Below are positions 19,860 to 32,968 of a stretch of 64,000 bases of DNA, piece after piece. The notes beneath the pieces were generated by a model that was given only the letters and a program-made list of their open reading frames with translations, had not been told where the DNA came from and did no database searches. Both the position numbers and the translations under genes were made by a program. Each line of letters begins with the position of its first letter. The first letter of the stretch is position 1. The DNA lies in contig CM035352.1 in assembly GCA_020137815.1 (NCBI GenBank), positions 7,918,905-7,982,904 on the forward strand, written 5' to 3'. Origin of the DNA: Hormiphora californensis. Taxonomy: Eukaryota; Ctenophora; Tentaculata; Cydippida; Pleurobrachiidae.

Positions 19860-22800
19860 CAGCTTGCTTCTTTCTCCATCGGGCATGTTCTAAGAAAAAG
19901 AGACCCCCCCACCGAAAAGTTGCATTGACTTTTGTTTGTCTGGCTTGCTTTTATCTTATCATATGGGAATGTTTTTTTTGCTTAATTTTTGGGGGCCCCC
20001 CAAAAGCAATATTTTTTTGGGTGGTAGGGAGGGGGCCCCTTTTTGGCCCCCCAATTTGCTGGTTTTTCCGGATCATTTAAATTAAACAGTGGTACCCACC
20101 CACCTTCCTATCGTCCAGGTTATTTTATAAACTCGTGTTTTTATTTGCTTACAATGTTATGCACAGCACCCCTTTTCAACATTTCTCCTTCCCTTTTTTC
20201 CTCCACAAACCGGAAGCTCTCTTATAATAATGGTTTCCTTTTTAAAAAGATCACATAGTTTTTTTATGTGGATTTCCTTCTTTTGTTTGGTTTTTTAAAA
20301 TCGGGGGAAAAAAAGCGGGGGGGTTTTAGGGGAGGAGGGAAAGGGGAAAGGCCCGCTCCCAATCTAGAGAAAGGAAAAAAAGAGAAAGAAAGAAGGAAAA
20401 AGAGAAGGAAAGGAGAAAGAAGAGAAGAGAGAGAAGAGAAAAAAGGAAGGAAGAAAGAGGAAAAGCGAAGAGAGAGAAAGGGAAAAAGGAAAAGGAAAGA
20501 AGAGAAAGAAGGGGAAGGAAGAGAAGAGAGAGAAGGAAAAGGAAAGAAGAGAAGAGAAGGGGAAAGAAAAGAAAAAAGAGAAGAGAAGGAAGGGGAAAGA
20601 AGAAGAGAAGAGAAGAAGAAAAGAGGGAAAAAAGGAAAAAGGAAAGGGAAGGAAAAAAGGGGAAAGAGAAGAGAAGAGAAGAGAAGAGAAAGAGGAAGGA
20701 AAAAAGGAAGGAAGAGCAAAAAAAGGAAGAGAAGAAAGAAAGAGAAGAGAAGGGGAAGAAGGAAGAGAAGAAAGGGAAGAAAGAAAAGAGAAAAGGGGAA
20801 AGAGAAAGGAAGGAAGAAAAGAAAAGAGAAGAAAAGGGAAAGAGAAAAAAAGAGAAAAGATGGGAAAGAAGGGGAAAAGGGAAAGGAGAAGGGGAAAGGG
20901 GGAGAGAAGAAAGACCAAAAGGGGAAAAGAGAAACAACAAGAACCCCCCAAAATCTCCAAACCCTCCCCCGCCACCCAAACTTTAAAATTTCCCTCTCCT
21001 CCCCCCCCCCCATAATCAAGCTTCGGAAAGTGAAGACTTTATCCCGGCCCCCCGACATTCAATTGAAATATCCAACGATTATCCTCATATCCTGCCTTTC
21101 TATGGTTTTTAAAGGAAGCACGTGTTAGAAGGGGGGTGAGGTGAGTATTGGGACGCCAAAAAAAAGGGAACACAAACCCCCCCTTTTTTTCCAATTTTTT
21201 CCCCCCTTTGCCCCTTTTTTTTTTTAAAAAAAAACCCCCAAAAAAACCCCTCCTTAAACCCTCCAAAACCCAAAAAAAACCCCCCCCCTTTTTTCTTTTT
21301 TTTTTTTTCTTTTTTTTTTCTCTTTAAAATTTTCTTTTGTTTGTAAACCCTTCTGGTTTACCCATTTTTTTTTTCAATTTTAGACTCCTCGCCCCTTTTT
21401 TTAAATTTTATCCCCATAATAATATGTATGTGGGTATTCCCAAAATTTATATCTGCCCTTTTTATTGGTTGGTTTTGGTTTTTTTCTTTAAATTTTAAAA
21501 GAAACTACTACCCCCTCTAATATCTTAGATATTATATGTGTTTCTTTGTCTGTTTTCATGAGGAGTATCCCATCCCCCCATCGGGGGTGAGTCAATTTTC
21601 ATGATTTGTCTTCTATGTTCTAAAACCCTGCTTTTCAGAGAGCGGTTTTAGAACAAGGAAACAGGTCTCATATCTAAAAATGATGGCCCCCAATTTTTTA
21701 GTTGTTTTGAAGCTTTCCCAACTTTTTTTTACATTGGAGGGGGGGCCCCCTTTGTCCATAGATCGTCCATTGTCCTCTTGCCCCCCCATTTTTCTGTATT
21801 TCACCCCGACCCCCAATATAAATTTTTTATACCGTTTTTGTTTTTTCACTTTTCACCTCGAAATTGTATGAAACAGAATCGCGAAACTGCACAGTTAGAA
21901 TTATGCAACTGCAATATAGCGAGTAATTCTGGAATTAGACAGAAATTAGACGGAAAGGAAATGTTTTAATGGTGAGGAAAATGGGAGAGGAGAGATAGAA
22001 AAAAAGGGAAAAAGAGGAAAAAAAAAACCCCATGGGTACAGGAGAATAGTAAAATTTACAGATTAAAATTTAAGGCAATTAAATGCTTCTCTTGGTACTA
22101 TTTTCGCACTTTTCCCTCAGCAATTTCAATTCTGTAGGCCGGGGGTTCTAGTGCGCAAGTTGGAGGGGGGGGGGTTTGGAGAAGTAAATAGTTTTTCCCA
22201 AGTTCTGTATAAATTCCACATTGTGTCTTTTGTAACTCGAGTTTTTACGACTGAATTGCGCCTGGAGATGAACAAATTGAGTTTAGAAGGAATGTGGAAA
22301 CTAATTTCAATTTGACCCCCTGATCTTCATTATTCAGTATCATGTTCCTCAGCTCAGCTTCATTCCCTTCAATGCCTTATTTTTTTCTTTGTACCCGGAG
22401 CGGGACCAAGTTTTGTGAGTAGAAAAAATTTTCATGCGCACCACGCGTTTTCCCCGGGGCCTTGTAAAAACCCTTTTTTTTTTCCCCCCCCAAAAAAAAC
22501 CCCCCCCCCCCCTCTCTCCCCTTTTTCTTTTCTGCAGGAGGGAGTGAGGGGGAGGGGAATTTCCCCCCTTTTCATAAATATGCATCCCCCATAAAGACCC
22601 GGGTGGAGAATTTAAAACATTGTTTTTCGGGGTTATGTTTCGCAGCTATTCAAAATAATAATAATTTGCTTTCATCCGGCCGGCAGTGGGTATAGAATAT
22701 TCCTTTCCCTATTGCGGTTGCGTTATAAGCCCCATTTGGGGTTCCAATTATTTATTTAAATACTACTTTTTTCATAAATTTTACTTTGGTCCTCTCACTT

Positions 22801-23842
22801 CTTCTCCCTTCCTTTTCCCTCTTCTCCTTTTTGATTTTTTTTTTTTCCATACCAAACTTTCAAAATCCTTTTATAGTGGGCCCTTTTTAAAATAAAAACA
22901 CCTCCTCTCTTCTCTTTTTCCCCTTTTTCCTCTTTTTTTTTCCCCCCCTTTTCTTTTTTCCCTTTTCCCTCCCCGATTTTTATATGTCTCCCCCATTTTT
23001 CATTCCCGCCCCTTTTTTCATTTTCTTGTTTTCCCCCTTTTTTCCCCCCCCCTTTTGGTTTGGGTTGTTGTGGGTTTTTTTGTGTGTTGGGGGAAAAGAA
23101 AAAAGAAAAATTTACTCCCCACCATTTTTGAAAACCCGGGCGGCTTTTGGGTGGGAAATAAAATTTTTTTTTTTTTAATTTTTTATTTTTTCCCCCCGTT
23201 TTTCCCGCCCCCCTTGTTTTTCCCCTTTTTTTTCCTCCCCCCCCAACCCCTTGGTAAATCCCCTCAGCCCGTTTTAAAAAACCCAACCAAACTTCCTCTT
23301 TTTTTTCCCCCCCATAATCTCTTTAGAGCAACACCGGCCATTACCCCCCCTATCTCTGACTTTGAAAACAGCACCCAAACCCCTTTCCCCCCCTCTGGTT
23401 GAACCAACACTTGAATCATTTTCTTCATTCAGTCCTCTCTTCTTCTTCTTCTTCTTCTTAGAGGCTGTCTCAGCCCCGTGAGGGGCTGAGATAAAGGGAT
23501 GTAGCTCAGTCCCCTCTACATGCACCCCCCAGAACTTCCCCACGTTTTTGTCCCAACACCCTTTTTGAGCGCATATTTGCCGGTTTTGTTTGTAATGGTT
23601 TTTGTTGTTGTTTGTTGTTGATGAACCATCAGGTGTTTTAGGCAGGTTGGGTTTAGCGTTCCTATAATTTGGGAAAAGAAGAAGGAACGTGTTATGTAAA
23701 TTTGATACCCTTCGGACCACTGAGCTGCCTTGTGGTCTCTCCAGTGTCCTTTTTATTTCCTTCCCTTACGCTCAGTTCTATCTCTTTATCTCTCTCAATC
23801 TCTCTCTTCGTCACTCTCTCTCCTCTCTCTCCTCTATCTCTA

Positions 23843-23902
<60 letters not shown>

Positions 23903-25090
23903 AAAATCTTCGTTTAACGTCATGTTTTAAAAATTAAGCTACCCCCCGGGCTCCTCATGTGGGGTGTGGCCTTTCAGTTTTTTTAAAAATGATCACTCTC
24001 CCAAATTCCCCGGGTATTCCCCCAAAGCCCCCCTTCCCGATTTATTCCTCTTAAATTCCTCAATCAAAACCCTTCCCCTTTTTACAATCCCCCTTGTAAA
24101 ATTGGGGGTTATTTCCCCACCGGCTTTTTTACGTGCTTTATGTGATTTAAAAATTTTACTACAATGTTTTTCTGTGAAAATGGGAATTTTTCCCCAAAAT
24201 AGGGGGATTTTAAACACTCCCTCATTTCAGTTCACGGTCATCCCCCAAAATAGGTTTTTTTCGGTTTTTAATTTTGTTGATTTAAAGTTTTTAAAAAATT
24301 CGTTTTTTATATGTTCGTTTAAAAATTTTTGTTAGTGTCTTTTTTGTTTTTTTTACCTTCTTTAGTTTTTGGGGAATTTTTGGGGGTTTTTTTGTTTTTT
24401 TTACGACTCGTATCGGGGAATCTTTGATCATTTTAGCCCCCATTTGGGAATTTATTTATCTAGGCTTCTTGATTTCTTTGAAAGCCAATCCTTTTGTATC
24501 CGGCCAAACTTTCTTATTTTGGTTTTCCCCCGTTTTTTTTCTTTTTTATTCCCTGTAATTTTTCGCTCCAGATAACATTCCTTTTAATCTTTAAAAAAGG
24601 GCGAGGGAAAGGGGGAAAGGGCAGATTTCGGGGATTCTAAACCCATAGGGGAGAGAGAGGGGAAAGAGGAGAGGAGGAAAGGGGAAAAATCTCTCTTTTT
24701 CCTCCTCTCTCTCTTCTCTTTTTCTCTCTCCTCTTCTCTCTCTTTTCTTCTTTTCTCCTCCCCTCTCTCTCTCTAAACTTCTCTCTCTCTTCATTCTCCC
24801 TTTTCTCTCTTTTCATTCTCCCCATTCATAAAAAGAAGGGGGAACCCGTTTTTTGCGTTTTTTTGTTTTTAAATCTCCGGGAAAAGGGGGGGTCCGTCTT
24901 CCTCAAAAAAAGTGCCCTTTGAACAAATATTATAAACAAAAGGGTTTAAAATTTAAAAAAACGTGAAAAATGTTCCCCATAATCCCCGGGGAAAAATTTT
25001 GGTGATTTTGGATGCGATTTACAACCCCCTGTTTCTAGGGCTTTCTAAAAAATAAAAAACCCGACCTAGAACCCGTTGCTTTTGCCAGTT
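19860..25090. other. Degraded, homopolymer-rich gene-free block
   Basis: Over about 5 kb the text consists of alternating long runs of C, T, A and G (for example around 21180-21310, 22440-22520, 22900-23250). It looks like a poorly resolved long-read consensus rather than ordinary sequence. It includes a polypurine tract (20308-20935), CT arrays (23780-23895) and mixed GA/CT blocks (24650-24820). No phased exon or family motif was found. Open frames of 60-290 codons here are products of low complexity. Confidence 0.7.
20308..20935. repeat. Polypurine (GA) tract, about 620 bases
   Basis: Almost exclusively G and A on the plus strand, in irregular GGAAA/GAGAA units. The long Lys/Glu/Arg frame on one strand and the Phe/Ser/Leu frames on the other are reading-frame artefacts. 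Such a strand-biased tract can form triplex DNA and often causes assembly trouble. Confidence 0.9.
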
Positions 25091-25095
25091 ATTAA

Positions 25096-25434
25096 TCCCT
25101 TGACCCGGGATAGCCTCAAAGGACAAGAAGATACACAGACAGACGGAATAAAAAGCTACATTTTAATTATTGTTTGCTGACTCTGAGCGCTTTTGAATGA
25201 TTGTTGCATGATAGATGCAGACTGCAGCTACAATTACTAGCTTCACCTGCTTACTAACTGCTATTACAGCTGTTTCACCCAGCCGTATCTTACAATATGT
25301 ATTTTTGTGATGTCCTAAATTATCTATTATCTCACCCTAATTATCTAGTCAGATAGCTGTTTAACCTTCTGCCTGCCCTGTTAACCCCATATTAACCCTA
25401 TCTCTACCCTGTTAACCTCTTGTTAACCCCATGT
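25096..25434. other. Myosin gene upstream region with GTTAACC units
   Basis: AT-rich sequence leading into tandem imperfect units containing TGTTAACC (about 25370-25440 and 25550-25585). The promoter and any 5' noncoding exon of the myosin gene would be expected here or further left. A TTATAG acceptor precedes the start codon, so a separate 5' UTR exon is likely. Confidence 0.45.
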
Positions 25435-25500
25435 TAACCTTATATCTTGTTATAGCACCACCGCCATGGAGTTTCTCAGGGCGGATGCTGCCAACAACGC
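25435..25500 (+). pseudogene. Truncated tandem copy of myosin first coding exon
   Basis: Repeats 25577-25642 almost exactly: the acceptor-like TTGTTATAG, the CCACCGCC leader, the ATG at 25466 and about 11 codons. It is then cut off by a long C run. The full exon follows 142 bases downstream. Only the second copy continues into coding sequence. Confidence 0.8.
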
Positions 25501-25607
25501 CCCCCCCCCCCCCGCCCCCTGTCTTGTTACCCCCCCCCCCCTAGGCCTACCCTGTTAACTCCTGTTAACCCCATGTTAACCGTATATCTTGTTATAGCAC
25601 CACCGCC

Positions 25608-27913
25608 ATGGAGTTTCTCAGGGCGGATGCTGCCAACAACGCAGGCACGGAGCAGTTCTCCGATAAGAAAATGGTGTGGATTCTTGACAAGGAGAAGGGC
25701 TTTGAGAAGGCAGCCATACTGGAGGAGAAGGGGAGATAATGTGCTGGTCCAGAAAAATGGAACTAACGAGGTTCGTGTCCTAATACTAGTTGTTACCATG
25801 GTAACCTCTTCAGTGAAACTCTTACCCCTGTTTCAATTTGTTGGCCTTACCCCCCCCCCCCATTCAGGAGTTGACCCTGAAAAAGGAGGACACCCAGCAG
25901 ATGAACCCTGCTAAGTTTGAGAAGCTGGAAGATATGGCCAATCTGACGTATCTGAACGAGGCCAGTGTCTTGCATAACCTCAGGCAACGATACTTCTCCT
26001 CCATGATTTATGTGAGTGGGTTTGTTTGTTTGTTTGTTTGTTTGTTTGTTTGTTTGTTTGTTTGTTTGTTTGTTTGTTTGTTTGTTTGTTTGTTTGTTTG
26101 TTTGTTTGTTTGTTTGTTTGTTTGTTTGTTTGTGGGTTCTTATAGGAACATGAGTGCAGCTCGTGTTATCGGATCAGTGTGGTACACGTGCCGGGCCGTT
26201 ATCAAGTGTGATTGTACTGAATTGTCAGTCCTTGTTCCTATCTCTCGAGAACAGCTGATCTATCGACTCCATCTTTCTCTCTCTCTCTCCCCCCCTCTCT
26301 CTCTCCATCTTTCTCTCTCCCTCCCTCCCTCCCTCCCTCTCTCTCTCTCTCTCGGTTGTAGGGTATTACACTCAGAGGCCTGTCATCAAGTATTCCCTAC
26401 AGCTGCATTGCAACCGACATCTCTATCTCCCACCCACTGACTCACTACTGACTCACTGAGCTATACAACTACCACAAAGAGAATCAGTAGAGAGAGATTG
26501 AGTCGAGAGAAAAAGAGAATAGTGTAGAGAATAGTGCAGATTGAGTCGAGAGAAAAAGAGAATAGTACAGTGAATACTACCAAACCTAGATTAGATAAAA
26601 GCTAACGGGAAGTTAACTAAACCTGGAACCCCCTATTTCAGTTAAGTAAAACCCCATTTTCAGTTAACTAAACTTCCTCTTTTAATTTCAGACCTATTCT
26701 GGTATATTCTGTGTGGCGATCAACCCTTATGCCAGGCTACCAATCTATACCAAAGAAGTCATCCAGTCTTACAGGGGAAAACGGTAAGCACTACCATAAG
26801 CAAATTAGGTCGTTATCATGCATGAAGAAGGTAAACAAAATCAATTTGTGTATCAAATTGAATATCATTTAGTTAGATGCTAAGTTAAAAACCCTTCAGG
26901 CGAACGGAGATGCCTCCTCACATCTACACTGTGGCTGATGAGAGTTACCAGCAGATGATCCAGCAGAGAGAGAACCAGTCCATACTGATCACTGGGGAAT
27001 CAGGCGCAGGGAAAACTGAGAACACTAAAAAGGGTATGTTATTTTAATTAATTAATTAGTTATACGGAATGTGTTATTAATTTCCTAATTAGGAAACCAT
27101 CATTTAACATCTCAATTAGTAAATAAACCATCATTTAACACCTCCTGCCTATTATAGTTATCCAATACTTTGCCACTATTTGTGGGGTCGAAAGTAAAAG
27201 TGTCGACGGATCACACCTCGATGAACAGCTGGTGCGGTGTAACCCTGTTCTTGAAGCATTCGGAAATGCAAAGACCATCAAGAACGATAACTCGTCCCGG
27301 TTCGGGAAATTTATCCGAATCCACTTTGGAGCACAAGGGAAAATCCATAGGTGAGAGCATCCATCCTCCCTCTCCCCTCATCCCCTCCCCCTTTTTTCTC
27401 AGTTATCCAGTATTTTGCATCGGTGGTAGGAGTAGAACATGGCCCAGGGCACGTTCCCGATGATACAGCCACCAAAAAGACTGGTCTGGACCAGCGTCTT
27501 GTCCGGTGTAACCCCGTCCTGGAAGCTTTTGGAAATGCAAAAACTCTGAAAAACGATAACTCCTCGCGTTTTGGAAAGTTTATCCGAATTCATTTCGGTG
27601 GTTCTGGCAAGATTCATAGGTAGAGAGGCGTGTGTGAAATGAAATACTTAATCAAGCTGGAATGCTGTGCATAATATCATGAAAATAGTTTGAAGTGTGT
27701 GATCTTTCTGCCCCAAAGTGTGAAGTGTGAGTTTAACATTTCCACAAAGTGTGTGAAGTGTGAATTTCACATTTCCACAAAGTGTGAAGTGTGAATTTCA
27801 CATTTCCACAAAGTGTGAAGTGTGAATTTCACATTTCCACAAAGTGTGAATGTGTGAATTTCACATTTCCACAAAGTGTGAAGTGTGAATTTCACATTTC
27901 CACAAAGTGTGAA

Positions 27914-27945
<32 letters not shown>

Positions 27946-30900
27946 AGCAGCAGTTCATGAAATTAAGTGTGTGGAAGTCTAGTACATATAACAACAGGTG
28001 ATATTACACTCTCATGAAAACCAATTTATACGCTGGATCGGCTATTCTGATGATTGAGTTTTTGCTGGTATTGATGTGCTGAAACCACCATCCACTTCCC
28101 CTATCCTTCGATCTCCCGAAACCTCCATACATTTCCTTCTCTCCTATCTTGTCCCCCCCCTGTTTGAAACTACCCTGTACCACACACTTTATCTTTTGGT
28201 TTTGTTTTTGAGTTTGCATCCCAACATATAACGCAGATCTAAATCCATTCTATCTCTAACTCGCATAATTCCAGTGCTGATATTGAGCGTTATTTGCTGG
28301 AAAAGGCTCGAGTCACCTACCAGAATCCTGATGAGAGGTCTTTCCACATTTTCTATCAGATCCTCAAGGGAATGAGCCCTGAAGAATGTAAGTGTGTAAT
28401 GCGAATCACGCGTTGTGCACCACGCGTTGTGCATCACGCGTTATGCGCCACGCGTTGTGCATCACGCGATGTTATCAGTAACGCCAATATTCTCACATGA
28501 TATTTCATATCACCCCCTGTAGTATTTCACAAGCAATAACAACAATTTCCCTGTTATAGTGAGCGACTGTCTGCTGACGAATAACCCCAACGACTACTCG
28601 TTGCTAAGTAACGGAGATATCATTGTTGACTCTCTGGCGGATGTGGAGTTGTGGCAGGAAACAAAACAGTGCATGGCCGTCCTAAACTTCTCCGGTACGA
28701 TTCACAATAGCATACACGTGTCTTTTGGGGGTAGACATGAGTCCACCCTAGATAGAAGTCGTTAAATCTCAACTTCGTCAATTTGTTATTACCGTTCTTT
28801 TGGGGTGCTTATTCTCTGCTATTATAATGTACAACTAACCCCCCTCCTTCCTTCAGATGAGATGATGAACAAGATATTCCGGTTTACTGCTGGTATCCTC
28901 CACCTTGGTAACACCACCTTGAAGGCGAATAAGAGGGATGAGGGGTGCTCTATTGACGATACTCAGGTACATTTGGAAACACATGGAACAATGATACCAC
29001 TTTTTAATTCAGTTATTTCCAAGTTTACTTTACTGCACCTTACTTTTTCCTCACCTTAACAACCCAACACTCTCACTGAACAGCTAACTAATTTGTTTCC
29101 TCTCTGCAGTGGATAGAGAAGGCGTGCCACATGTTTGGAGTTAACGCGGTAGATATGACTAAGGCCCTCATCAAACCCAGGATCAAAGTGGGATCTGAAT
29201 ACGTTCACAAGGGACAGAATGCCGACCAGGTATACCTATAATGAGTAGAATGAATTATGATGAATAGAAATATTGTTCATAATTATTAAATTACAAACTG
29301 ACAACTCCACGCCTATGAATTAATCAGATTTCTGTTTCTTGCCCCTTCTCTGGAGTCGTTTTGACTCAGATTAAACACATTGCATTATCCCTGATCTTGA
29401 CAACTAAATGATACACCCATCAGTATAATATCCCCTAACTAAATAACACCCCCACTAGGTGAAACACAGTATCGGTGCTCTATGTAAGTCCATCTTTGAG
29501 AAGATTTTCAAGCTGGTCCTGGACATGTGTAATGAGACACTGGAGACAAAGTTGAGGAAGAATTTCTTTATTGGAGTTCTCGATATCGCTGGTTTCGAAA
29601 TATTTGACGTGAGTTATTGTCCTACTTCATGTACTGGACACACAGACTGTGTATAAATGCTAGTTTTCAGACTGAGTTTGTACTACTTCACCGGGTACAG
29701 ATCATCTTTATTAGTTCCTTGGACACACAGACTTGCTTATGCGATCTGATCCCTGCAAAATAACTGAGAACTAAATTATCACGACTTCTCTCTTCACAAT
29801 TTCTAACCCTCTCTCTCCCTCTCTCAGTTCAACTCGTTCGAGCAGCTGTGTATTAACCTGACCAATGAGAAGATCCAACAGTTCTTCAACCACCACATGT
29901 TCACGCTGGAACAGGAGGAATACAAGAAGGAGGGAATCAAGTGGGATTTCATCGACTTTGGGCTGGATCTGGAACCCACAATTGAACTTATTGAGAGGGT
30001 AAGTAACACCAACCCCCCTGATTTAGCTAACAACCCTCCCCCACTTCTCTGCTCCCCTGGCCCACCCCTATCTCTCTGGGTCTAGAACAAACCATTGAAC
30101 TTATAGAGCGGGTAAGCTTTACGATTATATTCAGGTTTTCCAAATAAGAGCTGGTTTACGATGTATGGCATTTCGTGAAACTATTCTTCTGTACATCTGC
30201 CCTCCAGTTGCGTTGGCTAACACCTCCGCCTTTATCTAAGACCACCACCCTCCTCTCTCCCATCTTTAGCTAACACACCCCCCCCCCCATTCCAGAACAT
30301 GGGAGTGTTTGCTGTGATGGATGAGGAGTGTATTATGCCCAAGGCTACTGACGCCACCTTCCTCTCCAAACTAAACGGCATCCACCAAGGGAAAAACCCG
30401 AAATACCAGAAACCCTCGCCAAAGAGTACGAACCACCACCGTCACCATGACAACCACCGTTACCATGACAACCATCATGTGGTTGATTTGAGGGGTGGCC
30501 GCAGTGTGATCTGGTCAAGGGAGACAGACTCAGTTACACTGTGGCCATCCGGACAACAATTTAAACAGACCCACATTACATCATGTACTGGAAATACTGA
30601 TTTTACTGACAGTTGAGATTTTGACTGACAGAGTGACAGTTGTGATTTTGGCAACTGTTCGTGCTGTCTCCACGCAGGACGAAAGGTTCAACAGCGCCAT
30701 CAAATATGGTACTTCCTCCATCCACATAACTCAGTTCCTTACTCCACAGGTCAAATGGGAGAAAACCCCGTCAGTTTCCAGATAGTCCACTACGCCGGTG
30801 CAGTGGGATACAACGTGGATGGGTGGTTGGAGAAGAACAAGGATCCACTCAATGAGAACGTGGTTGAGCTATTTGTAAAGAGCAGGGAGCCTATCTTCGC

Positions 30901-32912
30901 AAAGTTATTCGAGGCAAAGGAGGCTGCAGTGTCTACCAAGCCTGGAGCAAGGAGGAAGGGAGGTTCTTTCCAGACTGTTGCCATGATTCACAAAGCTGCC
31001 GTGGAGCAACTTCTGACTACCCTCCGATCTACCACCCCACACTTTATCAGGTACATTACTAAAGGTCAAATCATCAAACACATCATCATATACTCAACTG
31101 AAGTATTATTTTTGGCAGAGGAGAAAGAGTAACCACTCACCCAAACCAGGTGCAATGGTGTATTCTACCCCCCCCCCCCCCCCAACACCACCCTTCTAAT
31201 TAACCCCCTTTCCCCAATCCCCATCCAGGTGTATCCTGCCCAACATGAAGAAGAAGAGTGGAATTATCGAGGCTAAACTAGTTCTGGAGCAGCTGAGGTG
31301 TAACTGGTGTGTTGGAAGGAATCAGGATTGTCCGAAAGGGTTTCCCTAACAGGCTCATGTACTCAGAATTCGTACAGAGGTATGTGATAGCACTGGTACT
31401 GGTTACATAAGGGCAGGTGGTGGACTGCTCGTACCCTGTTTTAAATAGTACCTGAGTTTAATTCAGGAGTCAGGAGTAGTGATATTCCCCCATGTCGGTC
31501 TCAACTCCAATTATAATTCCAGGTACACCATCCTGGCTCCTAGTTCCATTCCTGCTGGATTTATGGACGGGATGAAGGCGACAGAGAAACTGGTGGAGGC
31601 CCTTCAACTGGAGGAGAACAGCTTCCGAATGGGTCATAGTAAGGTAATTAATTAATTAATGGGCCATAGTAAGGTAATTAGTGTGATGAATAATGTGACA
31701 TTTGACATTACGAGTCTTGGGATCTCGAACTGTCAGGATAATTGTAGCAGCTCGGTGTTTATCCTAAATCTATCACAAATCTATCCCAAACCCAAATATA
31801 CTGCACAGTGCATAGCGATAGAATCTAAAAATCTCCCCTGATCCCAATCTCCCCTGATCCCAATCTCCCCTTCTATCCCAGATATTCCTGCGGGCGGGAG
31901 TGATTGGCTACCTGGAAGACTTGAGAGACCAGCGGGTAAAGACCGTTCTGATCGGGTTCCAGACCCTAGCTCGAGGATGGCTGGCTAGAAAGCAGTTCAG
32001 GAAGTTGTTGGATCTGAGGGTGGCCTGTATTGTGGCTCAGAGGAACACCCGGCAATACTTCATCTTAAGGAAGTGGCAGTGGTGGAGGCTCTTTACTCGA
32101 GTCAAGCCACTTCTGAGTGTTACCAGGTGAGTGGCAGTGGTGGAGGCTCTTTACTCGAGTCAAGCCACTTCTTAGCGTCACCAGGTTAGTGGCAGTGGTG
32201 GAGGCTCTTTACTAGAGTCAAGCCACTTCTTAGCGTCACCAGGTTAGTGGCAGTGGTGGAGGCTCTTTACTCGAGTCAAGCCACTTCTTAGTGTTACCAG
32301 GTTAGTGGCAGTGGTGGAGGCTCTTTACTCGAGTCAAGCCACTTCTTAGTGTTACCAGGTTAGTGGCAGTGTTGGAGGCTCTTTACTAGAGTCAAGCCAC
32401 TTCTTAGTGTTACCAGGTTAGTGGCAGTGGTGGAGGCTCTTTACTCGAGTCAAGCCACTTCTTAGCGTCACCAGGTTAGTGGCAGTGGTGGAGGCTCTTT
32501 ACTCGAGTCAAGCCACTTCTTAGCGTCACCAGGTTAGTGGCAGTGGTGGAGGCTCTTTACTCGAGTCAAGCCACTTCTTAGTGTTACCAGGTGAGAAGAG
32601 ATGGTAGTAAGGTGATGTTATTGGGGTCGGTCCATGGTTTGGTGATGTAGACATGAAGTGACTCATAATTATACTGGTATTATTAATTTGGTAGGGAGGT
32701 GAATTTTGTTTGCTAGCTAGCTACGAATTAGGGGGATAGAAAGAGTCATATTAGCATTGAATAGCTAGAGGAGACAGGTATTATAGTGATGTTATGCGTC
32801 ATTAGGTATTCGATAAGGTTTCCCCAGCTGTAAGATATTTCAATGAAGCTACGCCCAAGTTGTAGTTTCTCTCTCTATCTCTCTATCTCTCTATCTCTCT
32901 ATCTATCTCTCA

Positions 32913-32968
<56 letters not shown>

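Noticed and set aside
20264-21128. Open frames of 200-290 codons on both strands
   Set aside because: They are made only of Lys/Glu/Arg or Phe/Ser/Leu and arise from the polypurine tract, which lacks stop codons.
30675-30712. Possible extra myosin exon (CACGCAG acceptor, GACGAAAGG start, gtacttcc donor)
   Set aside because: Exons 30296-30425 and 30750-31050 already join in phase to give the conserved sequence; this piece has no counterpart in myosins.
32127-32592. Use of later donors in the 58-bp array to make longer neck isoforms
   Set aside because: The unit is not a multiple of three and reading on meets an in-frame stop in the second copy.
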